From positions 62,001 to 126,000 of the forward strand of contig NZ_JAOSZE010000027.1 in NCBI RefSeq assembly GCF_025630775.1: a stretch of 64,000 nucleotides of DNA. Direction: 5' to 3'. The position numbers and the translations under genes were made by a program. The notes under the pieces are model-generated. The model was given only the letters and a program-made list of their open reading frames with translations. It ran no database searches and was not told the origin of the DNA. Below are positions 49,202 to 57,820 of the stretch, one piece after another. The DNA is from Actinoplanes sp. KI2 (GTDB lineage: Bacteria; Actinomycetota; Actinomycetes; Mycobacteriales; Micromonosporaceae). Numbering within the stretch: position 1 is the stretch's first letter; every line of letters begins with the position of its first letter.

Positions 49202-49343
49202 GGCAGCCCGGGTGCCCCGGATTCCTCCCCTCAATCGGTTGCGTTTCGGTAGTTCGTGTCCGGGTGGGCGAAGCGGTGGCGGTGCGCTTCCCGAACAGGC
49301 TGTCGCGCCGAGAGACGGCGCTTGGGCTTGTGGGGAGTTCTGC

Positions 49344-50561
49344 GTGCTGCTTGCGCCGCTTCGGGAGCGCAACTACCGGCTGTGGGCCGGCGCCGACCTG
49401 GTGTCGACCGCCGGCACCTGGATGCAGGTGCTGGGCCTGAACTGGGTCATCCTGGCGACCACCGGCTCGGCCGCGACGATGGGCGCGGTCGTGATGCTCC
49501 AGTCGCTGCCGGTGTTGCTGCTGGGCAGCTGGGGCGGCGCGCTGGCCGACCGGCTGCCCGCCCGCCCGGCGCTCATCGGCTGCCAGGCGATCCGTGCGGC
49601 GCTGGCGTTCGCCCTGCTCGCGAACACGAGCCACGCGCTGATCGTGGCGGTCGCGCTGACCTCCGGGGTGATCAGCGCGTTCGAGGGTCCGATGCTCGGC
49701 CGTTTCGGCGCGGCGCTGGTGCCCCGGGGGGCGCTCGGCTCGGCGCTGGCCCTGGGGTCGGTGCTCAGCTCGGCCGGCCGGATCGGCGGCATGGCCCTGG
49801 GCGGCGTGCTGGTCGGCGTCACCGGCCCCGCCGTGCTCTTCCTCATCAACGGCATCTCCTACCTCGGCGTGATCGCCGCCCTGGCCGCGATGCGCACCGG
49901 CGAGCTGCGCCTGCTGCCGCGGGCGGCGGCCGGCGAGGGCGGCGTCGTGGCCGGTCTGCGGTACGTCCTGGGCCGGCCGGTCGTGCTCGTCGTGCTGGCG
50001 ATGGCGTTCGTGCTCGGCTCACTGGGCCGCAACTACCAGGTCAGCATGGCCGCGATGGCGTCCGGGCCGCTGCACGGCGGGTCCGGCACGTACGGGCTGC
50101 TGTCCACGGTCTTCGCGGTCGGCGCGGTGGCCGGCGGGCTGCTGCTGGCCGGCAGCGGCCGGTCGACGCTGCCCGTGCTGGTCGTGACCGGGGTGGCGAT
50201 CAGTGTCCTGCAGTTCTGCGCCGGGTTCGCCCCCTCCGTTCTGGGCTTCGCCGCGCTGCTGCTGCCGATCGCGGCCGGTGCGGTCGTCTTCGACACGGTC
50301 GTCGCCACGCGGGTTCAGCTCGACACCCGCGAGGACATGCGCGGCCGCGTGCTGGCGACGATGGGCATCGTGTCGTCACTGTCCGGCATCGTGGGCGCGC
50401 CCGCGGTGGGGTGGCTCGCGGACACGCTCGGCGCCCGCGGCGGCCTCGTCGTGTGCGGGGCGGTCACGACGGCCGCGGCGATCTGCGGCGCGGTGGGCCT
50501 CGCCCGGACCACCGGTGTGCCCCTGCCGGGCTTGCGGCGGCCCGCCGAGCAGCCCGCCTGA
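49344..50561 (+). CDS. MFS transporter (drug efflux-like)
   Basis: 405 residues, about twelve membrane helices. It starts LLAPLRERNYRLWAGADLVSTAGTWMQ, the usual N-terminus of the actinobacterial DHA3/enterobactin-exporter-like group, with SWGGALADRLPARP as the loop 2-3 motif and GRVLATMGIVSSLSG later. The GTG at 49344 follows GGGGAG with a 7-base spacer. The substrate is unknown. Confidence 0.87.
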   Translation: MLLAPLRERNYRLWAGADLVSTAGTWMQVLGLNWVILATTGSAATMGAVVMLQSLPVLLLGSWGGALADRLPARPALIGCQAIRAALAFALLANTSHALIVAVALTSGVISAFEGPMLGRFGAALVPRGALGSALALGSVLSSAGRIGGMALGGVLVGVTGPAVLFLINGISYLGVIAALAAMRTGELRLLPRAAAGEGGVVAGLRYVLGRPVVLVVLAMAFVLGSLGRNYQVSMAAMASGPLHGGSGTYGLLSTVFAVGAVAGGLLLAGSGRSTLPVLVVTGVAISVLQFCAGFAPSVLGFAALLLPIAAGAVVFDTVVATRVQLDTREDMRGRVLATMGIVSSLSGIVGAPAVGWLADTLGARGGLVVCGAVTTAAAICGAVGLARTTGVPLPGLRRPAEQPA

Positions 50562-50777
50562 GCCATTTGCGAGGCGCGATCGTGTAGCTGAACTGCTTGA
50601 TCCGCGGCTCACCGAATTCCAGCGTCGCCACTGACCAGCATGTACGAGCTGTGCGTGCGGCTCGTGCGCGGCCTTGTATCGGGCGTTCCTGGGCGGGTGA
50701 CAACCCGTCTCTTGACTAGTAGTCATGCCGTACGGGAAGCTGTCTTCGCGTCGGAGGTAGGCGCGGAAGGAGGAACC

Positions 50778-50843
50778 ATGACCAGCAGTGTTTCCTCCGG
50801 TGTCGCGCCTCCGCGGCCGACGCATTGCGAAGGAGAGGCATGA
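50778..50843 (+). CDS. 21-residue peptide upstream of and coupled to 50840
   Basis: ATG 50778 has a strong AAGGAGG 5 bases upstream and encodes 21 residues rich in Ser, Pro and Val (SSVSSGVAPPRP). Its TGA overlaps the ATG of the next gene (ATGA). It may be a leader peptide that sets translation of the downstream gene. The 216 bases before it (50562-50777) show no gene, apart from an 11-base palindrome GACTAGTAGTC. Confidence 0.5.
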   Translation: MTSSVSSGVAPPRPTHCEGEA

Positions 50844-51079
50844 CCGACGTTCTCAGGCAGACGGAGACGGGCCGCGAAATCGCCCGCGAAAACCGACAGC
50901 AAGGCCTGGAGCAGGGCCTGGAGCAGGGTCGTGTCGACGGAATGCGGGCGCTCCTACGGGCGACCTACGGCGACCTTACCGACCTGGACGACCTCGCCCG
51001 GCGACTGGCCGGTCGCGACCACGACGGAAACATCGCACGGATCGTCGCCGGTGCCACCTTGGCGGAGTTGCGTTCCTGA
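50840..51079 (+). CDS. Small protein with Glu-Gln-Gly repeat, Rpn-tail-like
   Basis: 79 residues. The segment GREIARENRQQGLEQGLEQG with following RVDGMRALLRATYGDLTDLD resembles the C-terminal tail of Rpn/PD-(D/E)XK-type proteins, which often carry such EQG repeats, but no nuclease domain is present. GGAGAGGC precedes ATG 50840. It is coupled to the 21-residue reading frame upstream. It may be a remnant of a longer gene or a small independent protein. Confidence 0.6.
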   Translation: MTDVLRQTETGREIARENRQQGLEQGLEQGRVDGMRALLRATYGDLTDLDDLARRLAGRDHDGNIARIVAGATLAELRS

Positions 51080-51129
51080 GCTGTGCGTCTGGGCTGGGTG
51101 AGATGCTCACGGCCCGCGTTGATCGGCGG

Positions 51130-52536
51130 CTACCAGCCGGTGGGCGGCGCGGACAGGTGGACGACCTTCGTCGCCGTCATCTCGTCGAGCAGTTCCGGGC
51201 CGTACCCGAACCCCTGCCCGCTGCCGCGACGCGGATGCGCGGCGCCACCCGGCGCCCCGCCGAAGACCGCGTTGACCTTGACCGTGCCGACCGGCAGCGA
51301 GCGCCAGGCCCGCTGTGCGTGGCTCATCGACCGGGTCAGCACCGTCGCGGCCAGCCCGTAGGGCGAGTCCGCGGCCCGGCCCAGCGCCTCCTCGAAGGAG
51401 TCGACCTCGGCCACCGGTGCGACCGGCCCGAAGGTCTCCTTCCGCATGACCGCCATGTCGTCGGTGCACTCGGCCAGCACGGTCGGCGGATACCAGGCTC
51501 CCGGTCCGGCCGGCGCCGATCCGCCGCGCAGCACAGTCGCGCCCGCCTTGACCGCCAGCTGGACCTGTTCGTCGACGGTGTCCCGCAGCCGCCGGTCGAC
51601 CAGCGGCCCGATCCGGGACCGCCACCGGGCGGCCTCGTCGGCCAGCGCCTCGAGGAACGGCTCCGCCAGCGCCCGGTGTGCATAGATCCGCTCGACCGAC
51701 ACGCAGATCTGCCCCGCGTTGGCGAACGCACCGAGCGCGGCCTGCGTGGCGGCCCACCGCGGGTCCACCCCGGCGTCGATGATCAGGGGATCGCTGCCGC
51801 CGTTCTCCAGCAGCGCCTTCGCGCCGGTACGGGCGCACGCCGCGGCGATGGCGCGGCCGGTCGTGGTGGCTCCCACGTGCGCGACGACGTCGACCGTCGA
51901 GGCGGCCAGCGCGGCGCCGACCGGGCCGTCGCCGTTGACCAGGTTGAGCACGCCGTCGGGAAGGTGCGGGGCGAGCAGCTGGACCAGCCGCCATCCGGTG
52001 GCCGGGGTGCGCTCGCTGGGCTTGTGCACGACCGTGTTGCCGGTGACCAGCGCCGCGCCGAGCAGGCCGCAGGCGACCGCGACGGGGTCGTTCCAGGGCG
52101 TGATCACCGCGACGACGCCGCGCGGCTCGACGGCCATCAGGTCGGTCGCGGCAGCGTCGCCGGCCAGCGCCCGGCCGCGGTGGACCGGGCCGAGCTCGGC
52201 GTACTGCCGCAGCGTGCCGACCCCCGCCGCGATCGAGTCGCGTGCCTCGCCGGCCGGCTTGCCCATCTCGGCCGACATGATCTCGGCCAGCTCGCCGGCG
52301 CCGGCCTCGACCGCGGCGGCGGCAGCGTGCAGCGTCGCGCCCCGTTCCGCGGCCGCGGTCGCCGCCCAGCCGGGAGCGGCGGCACGCGCGGCGCGGACCG
52401 CCAGCGCGACGTCCTCGGGGGAGGAGCAGGGGAGGCGGGTGACCGGCGAGTCGTCCCGCGGATTCACGACGATCAGGTCCCGGCCGGCGCCGCCGGAGCT
52501 CCACGTGCCGGCGACGAGCTGTGCGGTCTCGAGCAT
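51130..52536 (-). CDS. Aldehyde dehydrogenase
   Basis: 468 residues of the NAD(P)-dependent ALDH superfamily. ITPWNDPVAVACGLLG and HKPSERTP form the cofactor site, LLENGGSDP carries the general-base Glu, and ANAGQICVSVERI the catalytic Cys. ETFGPVAPV and the late NAVFGGAPGG segment match. ATG 52536 was chosen; an in-frame ATG at 52572 would add 12 residues, and neither has a clear ribosome site. It is divergent from the carbamoyltransferase and may or may not belong to the heptose locus. Confidence 0.9.
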   Translation of the reverse strand: MLETAQLVAGTWSSGGAGRDLIVVNPRDDSPVTRLPCSSPEDVALAVRAARAAAPGWAATAAAERGATLHAAAAAVEAGAGELAEIMSAEMGKPAGEARDSIAAGVGTLRQYAELGPVHRGRALAGDAAATDLMAVEPRGVVAVITPWNDPVAVACGLLGAALVTGNTVVHKPSERTPATGWRLVQLLAPHLPDGVLNLVNGDGPVGAALAASTVDVVAHVGATTTGRAIAAACARTGAKALLENGGSDPLIIDAGVDPRWAATQAALGAFANAGQICVSVERIYAHRALAEPFLEALADEAARWRSRIGPLVDRRLRDTVDEQVQLAVKAGATVLRGGSAPAGPGAWYPPTVLAECTDDMAVMRKETFGPVAPVAEVDSFEEALGRAADSPYGLAATVLTRSMSHAQRAWRSLPVGTVKVNAVFGGAPGGAAHPRRGSGQGFGYGPELLDEMTATKVVHLSAPPTGW

Positions 52537-52660
52537 GGCGGGCGCTTGCCCCGCAGCATGCAATGTAAACATCTGTGCAGCTCAGTAAAGTGCCGAAGAA
52601 TTCCGGGAGAAGTCGATGATCGAGCGGATAAGTCGGTGATCGAGGGGTACCCGCCGCGCC

Positions 52661-54289
52661 ATGCGTGTTCTGGGAATCAATGCGATCTTCCACGACCCGG
52701 CCGCGGCACTGGTCGTGGACGGCCGCGTGGTGGCGGCCGCGGAGGAGGAGCGGTTCAGCCGGCGCAAGCACGGCAAGCGGCCGGTGCCGTTCGCGGCGTG
52801 GGAACTGCCTGAGCTTTCGGCCGCGTGGTGCCTGCGCGCGGGTGACCTGTCGCCCGGTGATGTCGATGCGGTTGCATACTCCTTCGATCCCGGCCTCTGC
52901 CGGGATCTCACCGAGCTGGGCGTGACCGATCCGTCGGACCATCTGCGGGTCGACTATGCCCGCCGGGCGCCGCAGTTCCTCGCCAACGCGCTGCCGGGTC
53001 TGGATCCGGACCGGGTGCGGTTCGTGCCGCATCACGTCGCGCATGCCGCGTCGGCCGGGCTGTCGGTGCCCGAGGACAACGCGGTGCTGGTGCTGGACGG
53101 GCGTGGCGAGGTGGCCAGTCATCTGGCCGGGGTCTACCGCGCCGGCGACCTGAGCACGCTGCGCACGCAGGAGCTGCCGCACTCGCTCGGCCTGCTCTAC
53201 GAGGACCTGACCCGGCATCTGGGGTTCCAGCACTCGAGCGACGAGTACAAGGTGATGGCGCTCGCGTCGTACGGCAGCCCGCGGTTCCTGGATCTTTTCC
53301 GAGACCTGGTGTACGCGACCGGGGACGGCGGTTTCCGGGTCGAGCGCATCGACTGGCACGCGCTCACCAAGGCGCGCCCGGCCGACGGCGAACTCACCGA
53401 GGCGCACGCCGACCTGGCCGCGAGCGTGCAGACGCGGCTCGAAGAGGTGCTGCTCGACCTGGTCCGGTGGACGTTCGACGCGGCCGGCGGCCCGAAGACG
53501 CTCACCATGGCCGGTGGCACCGCGCTGAACTGCGTGGCCAACGCCCGGATCGCCGCGGAGGGCCCGTTCGAGCGGGTCTGGGTGCAGCCCGCGGCCGGTG
53601 ATTCCGGGACCGCGCTCGGCGCCGCGCTCGCCTTCGGCCGTACGCCGAGCGTGTTCACCACCGCGGCGCTCGGTCGCGGGTGGAGCGACGACGAGCTCGA
53701 GGCCGAGTTGCGCCGGGCCGCCCTGCCGTACGAGCGGCCGGCGTCGATCGCCGCCGAGGCCGCGAAGGTGCTGGCCGGCAACGGGATCGTCGCCTGGTAT
53801 CAGGGGCGGTCCGAGTACGGGCCGCGCGCGCTCGGGCACCGCTCGCTGCTCGCCCACCCCGGCGACGCGGACACCCAGCGGCGGATGAACGACGTGAAGG
53901 GCCGCGAGCAGTTCCGGCCCATCGCGCCGATGGTGCGGGCCGAACGGTTCGGCGAGATCTTCGACGGGGTCTGCCCGAGCCCGTACATGCTGTTCGTGCA
54001 CCGGGTACGTCCCGAGTGGCGCGATCGGATACCCGCGGTGACCCATGTGGACGGCACCGCCCGGGTGCAGACCGTGCATCCGGACACCGAGCCGCTGGTC
54101 GCCGCGATGCTGGCCGAGTTCGACCGGCTCACCGGCCTGCCCGTCGTCGTCAACACCTCGCTGAACACGGCCGGGCGGCCGATGGTCGACACTCCGCGCG
54201 AGGCGATGGAGCTGTTCGGTTCGGCCCCGGTCGACCTGCTCGCGATGGGGCCGTTCGCCGTGCACCGCAGGCAGGCGTTCGGCGCATGA
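52661..54289 (+). CDS. Carbamoyltransferase (NodU/TobZ family)
   Basis: 542 residues. N-terminal Kae1-like domain with VLGINAIFHDPAAALVVDG, the metal-binding HHVAHAASA, SDEYKVMALASYG and MAGGTALNCVANARI; C-terminal YrdC-like part with GRSEYGPRALGHRSLL and NTSLN. These enzymes transfer carbamoyl from carbamoyl phosphate via an adenylate to a sugar hydroxyl. It is the first of eight tightly packed genes; the next starts at an ATGA overlap. With heptose genes beside it, an O-carbamoylated heptose is a reasonable guess. Confidence 0.92.
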   Translation: MRVLGINAIFHDPAAALVVDGRVVAAAEEERFSRRKHGKRPVPFAAWELPELSAAWCLRAGDLSPGDVDAVAYSFDPGLCRDLTELGVTDPSDHLRVDYARRAPQFLANALPGLDPDRVRFVPHHVAHAASAGLSVPEDNAVLVLDGRGEVASHLAGVYRAGDLSTLRTQELPHSLGLLYEDLTRHLGFQHSSDEYKVMALASYGSPRFLDLFRDLVYATGDGGFRVERIDWHALTKARPADGELTEAHADLAASVQTRLEEVLLDLVRWTFDAAGGPKTLTMAGGTALNCVANARIAAEGPFERVWVQPAAGDSGTALGAALAFGRTPSVFTTAALGRGWSDDELEAELRRAALPYERPASIAAEAAKVLAGNGIVAWYQGRSEYGPRALGHRSLLAHPGDADTQRRMNDVKGREQFRPIAPMVRAERFGEIFDGVCPSPYMLFVHRVRPEWRDRIPAVTHVDGTARVQTVHPDTEPLVAAMLAEFDRLTGLPVVVNTSLNTAGRPMVDTPREAMELFGSAPVDLLAMGPFAVHRRQAFGA

Positions 54290-55332
54290 GCTGCACGGTG
54301 GTGGTTCCCACGCTCGGCCGCCCCAGCCTCGGCCGGCTGCTGGCCGCGCTGGCCGGCCCGGCGGAGGTGCTGGTGGTGGACGATCGGCGCGACCGCTCGC
54401 AGCCGCTGCCCGTTCCCGCAGGGGTGACCGTGGTGCCCGGTCCGGCTCGGGGCCCGGCCGCCGCGCGCAACGTGGGCTGGCGGGCCGCGGCCACCGAGTG
54501 GGTCGCGTTCCTCGACGACGACGTGCTGCCCGATCCGGGCTGGCTCGACCGGCTGGCCGAAGACCTGGCTGCCGCGCCCGCGCAGGTCGGTGGCGTGCAG
54601 GGCGAGCTGCGGGTGCCGCTGCCGGCCGGCCGCCGGCCCACCGACTGGGAGCGGGTCACCGCCGGTCTCGCGACCGGCAAGTGGATCACCGCGGACATGG
54701 CCTACCGCCGCGGCGCGCTGGCGCGCGCCGGCGGCTTCGACGAGCGTCTGCCGCGAGCCTTCCGGGAGGACGCCGAGCTGGCATTTCGCGTACGCCGAGC
54801 CGGCTGGGCCCTGACCCGGGGCGCGCGGCGGGTCACCCATCCGGTGCGGCCCGAGGGTCCGTGGGTCAGCCTGCGCACGCAGCGCGGCAACGCCGACGAC
54901 GCGCTGCTGCGCCGCCTTTACGGTCCTCAGTGGAGATCCGAGCTGGGGGTGCCGCCCGGCCGCCGTCGCCGGCACGCCGCGATCGTCGCGGCCGGCTCCT
55001 CCGCGCTGGCGTGCGGCCTCGCGGCCGTCGTCTCGGGCCGCCGCGACCGGCGTCGCCGCAGCTGGGGTCGCCGAGACCGGGGTCGCCGCGACTGGGCCGG
55101 CGCGGCCGTGCTCGCGGCGGCGGCCTGGGCGGCCGGCACCGCCGAGTTCGCCGCCGCCCGCATCCGGCCCGGCCCGCGCGACCCCCGCGAGGTGGCCGCC
55201 ATGCTCGCCACGAGCGTGGCGATCCCGCCCGTCGCGGTCGCCCACTGGCTGCGCGGCTGGTGGCGCTGGCGCGGCGCCCGGCCCCTCCCGATCGAAGGTC
55301 CGGCTCGGGAACCCGTGGAGTCGCGCAGATGA
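54286..55332 (+). CDS. Glycosyltransferase family 2
   Basis: 348 residues. CTVVVPTLGRPSLGRLLAAL starts the GT-A fold, EVLVVDDRRD and FLDDDVLPDPGWL contain the nucleotide and metal-binding aspartates, and FREDAELAFRVRRAGW holds the catalytic acidic motif. The C-terminal third has two hydrophobic segments (IVAAGSSALACGLAAVV, AGAAVLAAAAWAAG) separated by a basic run, suggesting membrane attachment. It overlaps both neighbours by ATGA. Confidence 0.9.
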   Translation: MSCTVVVPTLGRPSLGRLLAALAGPAEVLVVDDRRDRSQPLPVPAGVTVVPGPARGPAAARNVGWRAAATEWVAFLDDDVLPDPGWLDRLAEDLAAAPAQVGGVQGELRVPLPAGRRPTDWERVTAGLATGKWITADMAYRRGALARAGGFDERLPRAFREDAELAFRVRRAGWALTRGARRVTHPVRPEGPWVSLRTQRGNADDALLRRLYGPQWRSELGVPPGRRRRHAAIVAAGSSALACGLAAVVSGRRDRRRRSWGRRDRGRRDWAGAAVLAAAAWAAGTAEFAAARIRPGPRDPREVAAMLATSVAIPPVAVAHWLRGWWRWRGARPLPIEGPAREPVESRR

Positions 55333-56897
55333 GCCGCCTTTTCGATGCCGTCCTCTTCGACCGGGACGGCACGCTGATCGTCGATGTTCCGTACAACGGC
55401 GACCCGGCCGAGGTCGTCCCCATGCCCGGCGCCCGCGAGGCTCTGGACCGGCTGCGGGCCGCCGGCCTGCGCCTCGGCGTCGTCACCAACCAGTCCGGAC
55501 TGGCTCGCGGCCACTTCACCCGGGAGCAGCTCGGCGCGGTCAACCGCCGGGTGACCGAGCTGCTCGGCCCGTTCGACACCTGGCAGGTCTGCCCGCACGA
55601 CGACAGCGCCGCCTGCGCATGCCGCAAACCCGCGCCCGGCCTGATCGCGGCGGCCGCCGCGGCCCTGGGCACGACCCCGGGACGCTGCGTGGTGGTCGGC
55701 GACATCGGCCGGGACATGACGGCCGCGGCGGCGGCGGGCGCGGCCGGCATTCTCGTCCCGACGCCGGTGACCCGGGCGGTGGAGGTGGCCGCCGCGCCGG
55801 CGGTCGCCGACGGCATCGCCGCCGCGGCCGACACCATCCTGCGGAGGGAGGAGCACGTCACACCGGCGACCCGGGCCGGACGGGCCGGGACCGTGCTGGT
55901 GGTGCGCTCCGACTCGGCCGGCGACGTGCTGGTGACCGGGCCGGCGATCCGGGCGGTCGCGGCCGGGGCCGACCGGGTGGTCCTGCTGTGCGGCCCACGC
56001 GGCCGGGCGGCGGCCGAGCTGCTGCCGGGCGTCGACGAGATCATCGAGTGGCGGCTGCCGTGGATCGACCCCGATCCCGGCCCGATCGACCCGGCGGACA
56101 CCGCGGGACTCGCCGCCCGGCTGCGGGCCACCGGCGCCCGGGAGGCGGTCGTCTTCACGTCGTTCCACCAGTCGGCGCTGCCGCTCGCCCTGCTGCTGCG
56201 GCTGGCCGGATTCACCCGGATCACGGCGATCAGCGAGGACTACCCCGGCTCGCTGCTGGACGTCCGTCATCGCGTACCGGACGACGTGCCGGAACCGGAA
56301 CGGGCCCGCAGCGTGGCCGCGGCCGCGGGGTTCGGCCTGCCGGCGGCGGACGACGGCCGCCTGCGGGTCGCCGTCGGGCGCGAGCGGCCCGGCGGCTACG
56401 TGGTCGTCCATCCCGGCACCGCCGCCCCCGCCCGCGCCTGCCCACCCGAGACCCTGCGGCGCATCGTCGGCGCGCTCGCCCAGGCCGGCCACGACGTCCT
56501 GGTGACCGCGGGCCCCGGCGAGGAAATGCCGGCCGCGCAGGTGGCCGGACACGCGGCGAGCTGGACGGCGCCCGGTTCGCTGCGTGACCTGGCCGGGCTG
56601 CTGGCCGGTGCCTCCTGCCTGATCGCCGGCAACACCGGCCCGGCGCACCTGGCCGCCGCGGTAGGAACCCCGGTAGTCAGCCTCTACGCGCCGACCGTCC
56701 CGTTCGGACGCTGGGGCCCCTATCGGGTACCGGCCGTGCGGCTGGGCGTGCCCGACGCCGCCTGCCGGGACACCAGGGCCACCGAGTGCCCGGTCCCGGG
56801 CCATCCCTGTCTGTCCGGCATCGACCCGGCCGAGGTGCTGCACGCCGTACGCGTGCTGGGAGCCCGGCCGAACGCCCAGCGTGAGGTTGCCGCATGA
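55329..56897 (+). CDS. GmhB-type heptose bisphosphatase fused to GT9 glycosyltransferase
   Basis: 522 residues in two domains. Residues 1-175 are a HAD-IIIA phosphatase like GmhB: DRDGT (Asp11, Asp13), VVTNQSGLARG, the zinc loop CPHDDSAACACRKP, and VVGDIGRDMTAA. It would remove the 7-phosphate of heptose-1,7-bisphosphate. Residues about 185-522 are a GT9 (heptosyltransferase-like) domain: VLVVRSDSAGDVLVTGPAI, VVVHPGTAAPAR, and CLIAGNTGPAHLAAAVGTP. A single reading frame joins them through LRREEHVTPATRAGRAG. ATGA overlaps on both sides. Such a fusion would couple donor synthesis and transfer. Confidence 0.9.
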   Translation: MSRLFDAVLFDRDGTLIVDVPYNGDPAEVVPMPGAREALDRLRAAGLRLGVVTNQSGLARGHFTREQLGAVNRRVTELLGPFDTWQVCPHDDSAACACRKPAPGLIAAAAAALGTTPGRCVVVGDIGRDMTAAAAAGAAGILVPTPVTRAVEVAAAPAVADGIAAAADTILRREEHVTPATRAGRAGTVLVVRSDSAGDVLVTGPAIRAVAAGADRVVLLCGPRGRAAAELLPGVDEIIEWRLPWIDPDPGPIDPADTAGLAARLRATGAREAVVFTSFHQSALPLALLLRLAGFTRITAISEDYPGSLLDVRHRVPDDVPEPERARSVAAAAGFGLPAADDGRLRVAVGRERPGGYVVVHPGTAAPARACPPETLRRIVGALAQAGHDVLVTAGPGEEMPAAQVAGHAASWTAPGSLRDLAGLLAGASCLIAGNTGPAHLAAAVGTPVVSLYAPTVPFGRWGPYRVPAVRLGVPDAACRDTRATECPVPGHPCLSGIDPAEVLHAVRVLGARPNAQREVAA

Positions 56898-57820
56898 ATG
56901 TCCTGCTCTGGCATGTGCACGGCTCCTGGACGACCGCGTTCGTCCAGGGCAAGCACCGCTACCTGATCCCGGTCAACGCGGCCCGCGACGAGTGGGGCCG
57001 CGGCCGGGCACGCACCTATGACTGGCCGCCCACAGTGGAGGAGCTGCCGCCCGCCGCGATCCGGGACGCCGACGTGGCGATCGTGCAGCGGGTGGAGGAG
57101 CTCGCGCTGGTGCCGCCGGGTATCCCGATCATCTACGTGGAGCACAACACCCCGCGCGGTGACGTGCCATGCACCCGGCACCCGCTGGCCGACCGGGACG
57201 ACGTGCTGATCGTCCACGTGACCCACTTCAACCAGCTGTTCTGGGACTGCGGGGACACCCGGACCACGGTCGTCGAGCACGGCATCGTCGAGCCGAAGGC
57301 CCGCTGGACCGGCGAGCTGCGGCGGCTCGCCGTGGTCACCAACGAGCCGGTCCGGCGCGGCCGGGTCACCGGCACCGACCTGTACGAGCGGTTCACCCCG
57401 GTGGCGCCGCTCGACGTGTTCGGCATGGGCGTGGCCGGGCTGGCCGGCGACCGGATCGCCACCTTCGAGGACCCGCCGCAGCGGGCGATGCACGCCGAGG
57501 TGGCGCGGCGCGGCGCGTACCTGCACCTGACCCGCTGGACCTCGCTCGGGCTGAGCCTGATCGAGGCGATGCAGATGGGCATGCCGGTGATCGGCCTGGC
57601 CACCACCGAGGCGGTCGAGGCGGTCCCGCTGGATGCCGGCCTGCTCTCCACCGACGTGAGCCTGCTCGCCGAGGCCACGCGCTGGCTGCTCGACGAGCCG
57701 GACGCGGCGCGGCGCCTCGGCGACCGGGGGCGGCAGGTGGCCCTGACCCGATATGGCCTGGACCGGTTCCTCGCGGACTGGGACCGGCTGCTGGAGGAGG
57801 AGACATGCGGATCGCGATGA
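56894..57820 (+). CDS. Glycosyltransferase (GT4-like)
   Basis: 308 residues. It begins NVLLWHVHGSWTTAFVQGKH, a pattern I recall from similar actinobacterial clusters. A GT-B second half has TRWTSLGLSLIEAMQMGMPV, the usual donor-binding Glu region, and LLSTDVSLLAEATRWLLDEP. Sugar and acceptor unknown. It overlaps the upstream gene by ATGA and the downstream gene by 16 bases. Confidence 0.85.
   Translation: MNVLLWHVHGSWTTAFVQGKHRYLIPVNAARDEWGRGRARTYDWPPTVEELPPAAIRDADVAIVQRVEELALVPPGIPIIYVEHNTPRGDVPCTRHPLADRDDVLIVHVTHFNQLFWDCGDTRTTVVEHGIVEPKARWTGELRRLAVVTNEPVRRGRVTGTDLYERFTPVAPLDVFGMGVAGLAGDRIATFEDPPQRAMHAEVARRGAYLHLTRWTSLGLSLIEAMQMGMPVIGLATTEAVEAVPLDAGLLSTDVSLLAEATRWLLDEPDAARRLGDRGRQVALTRYGLDRFLADWDRLLEEETCGSR

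Noticed and set aside
51107..54265. Minus-strand reading frame of 1052 codons
   Set aside because: Overlaps the aldehyde dehydrogenase in a different frame and the carbamoyltransferase in antisense; no domain content.
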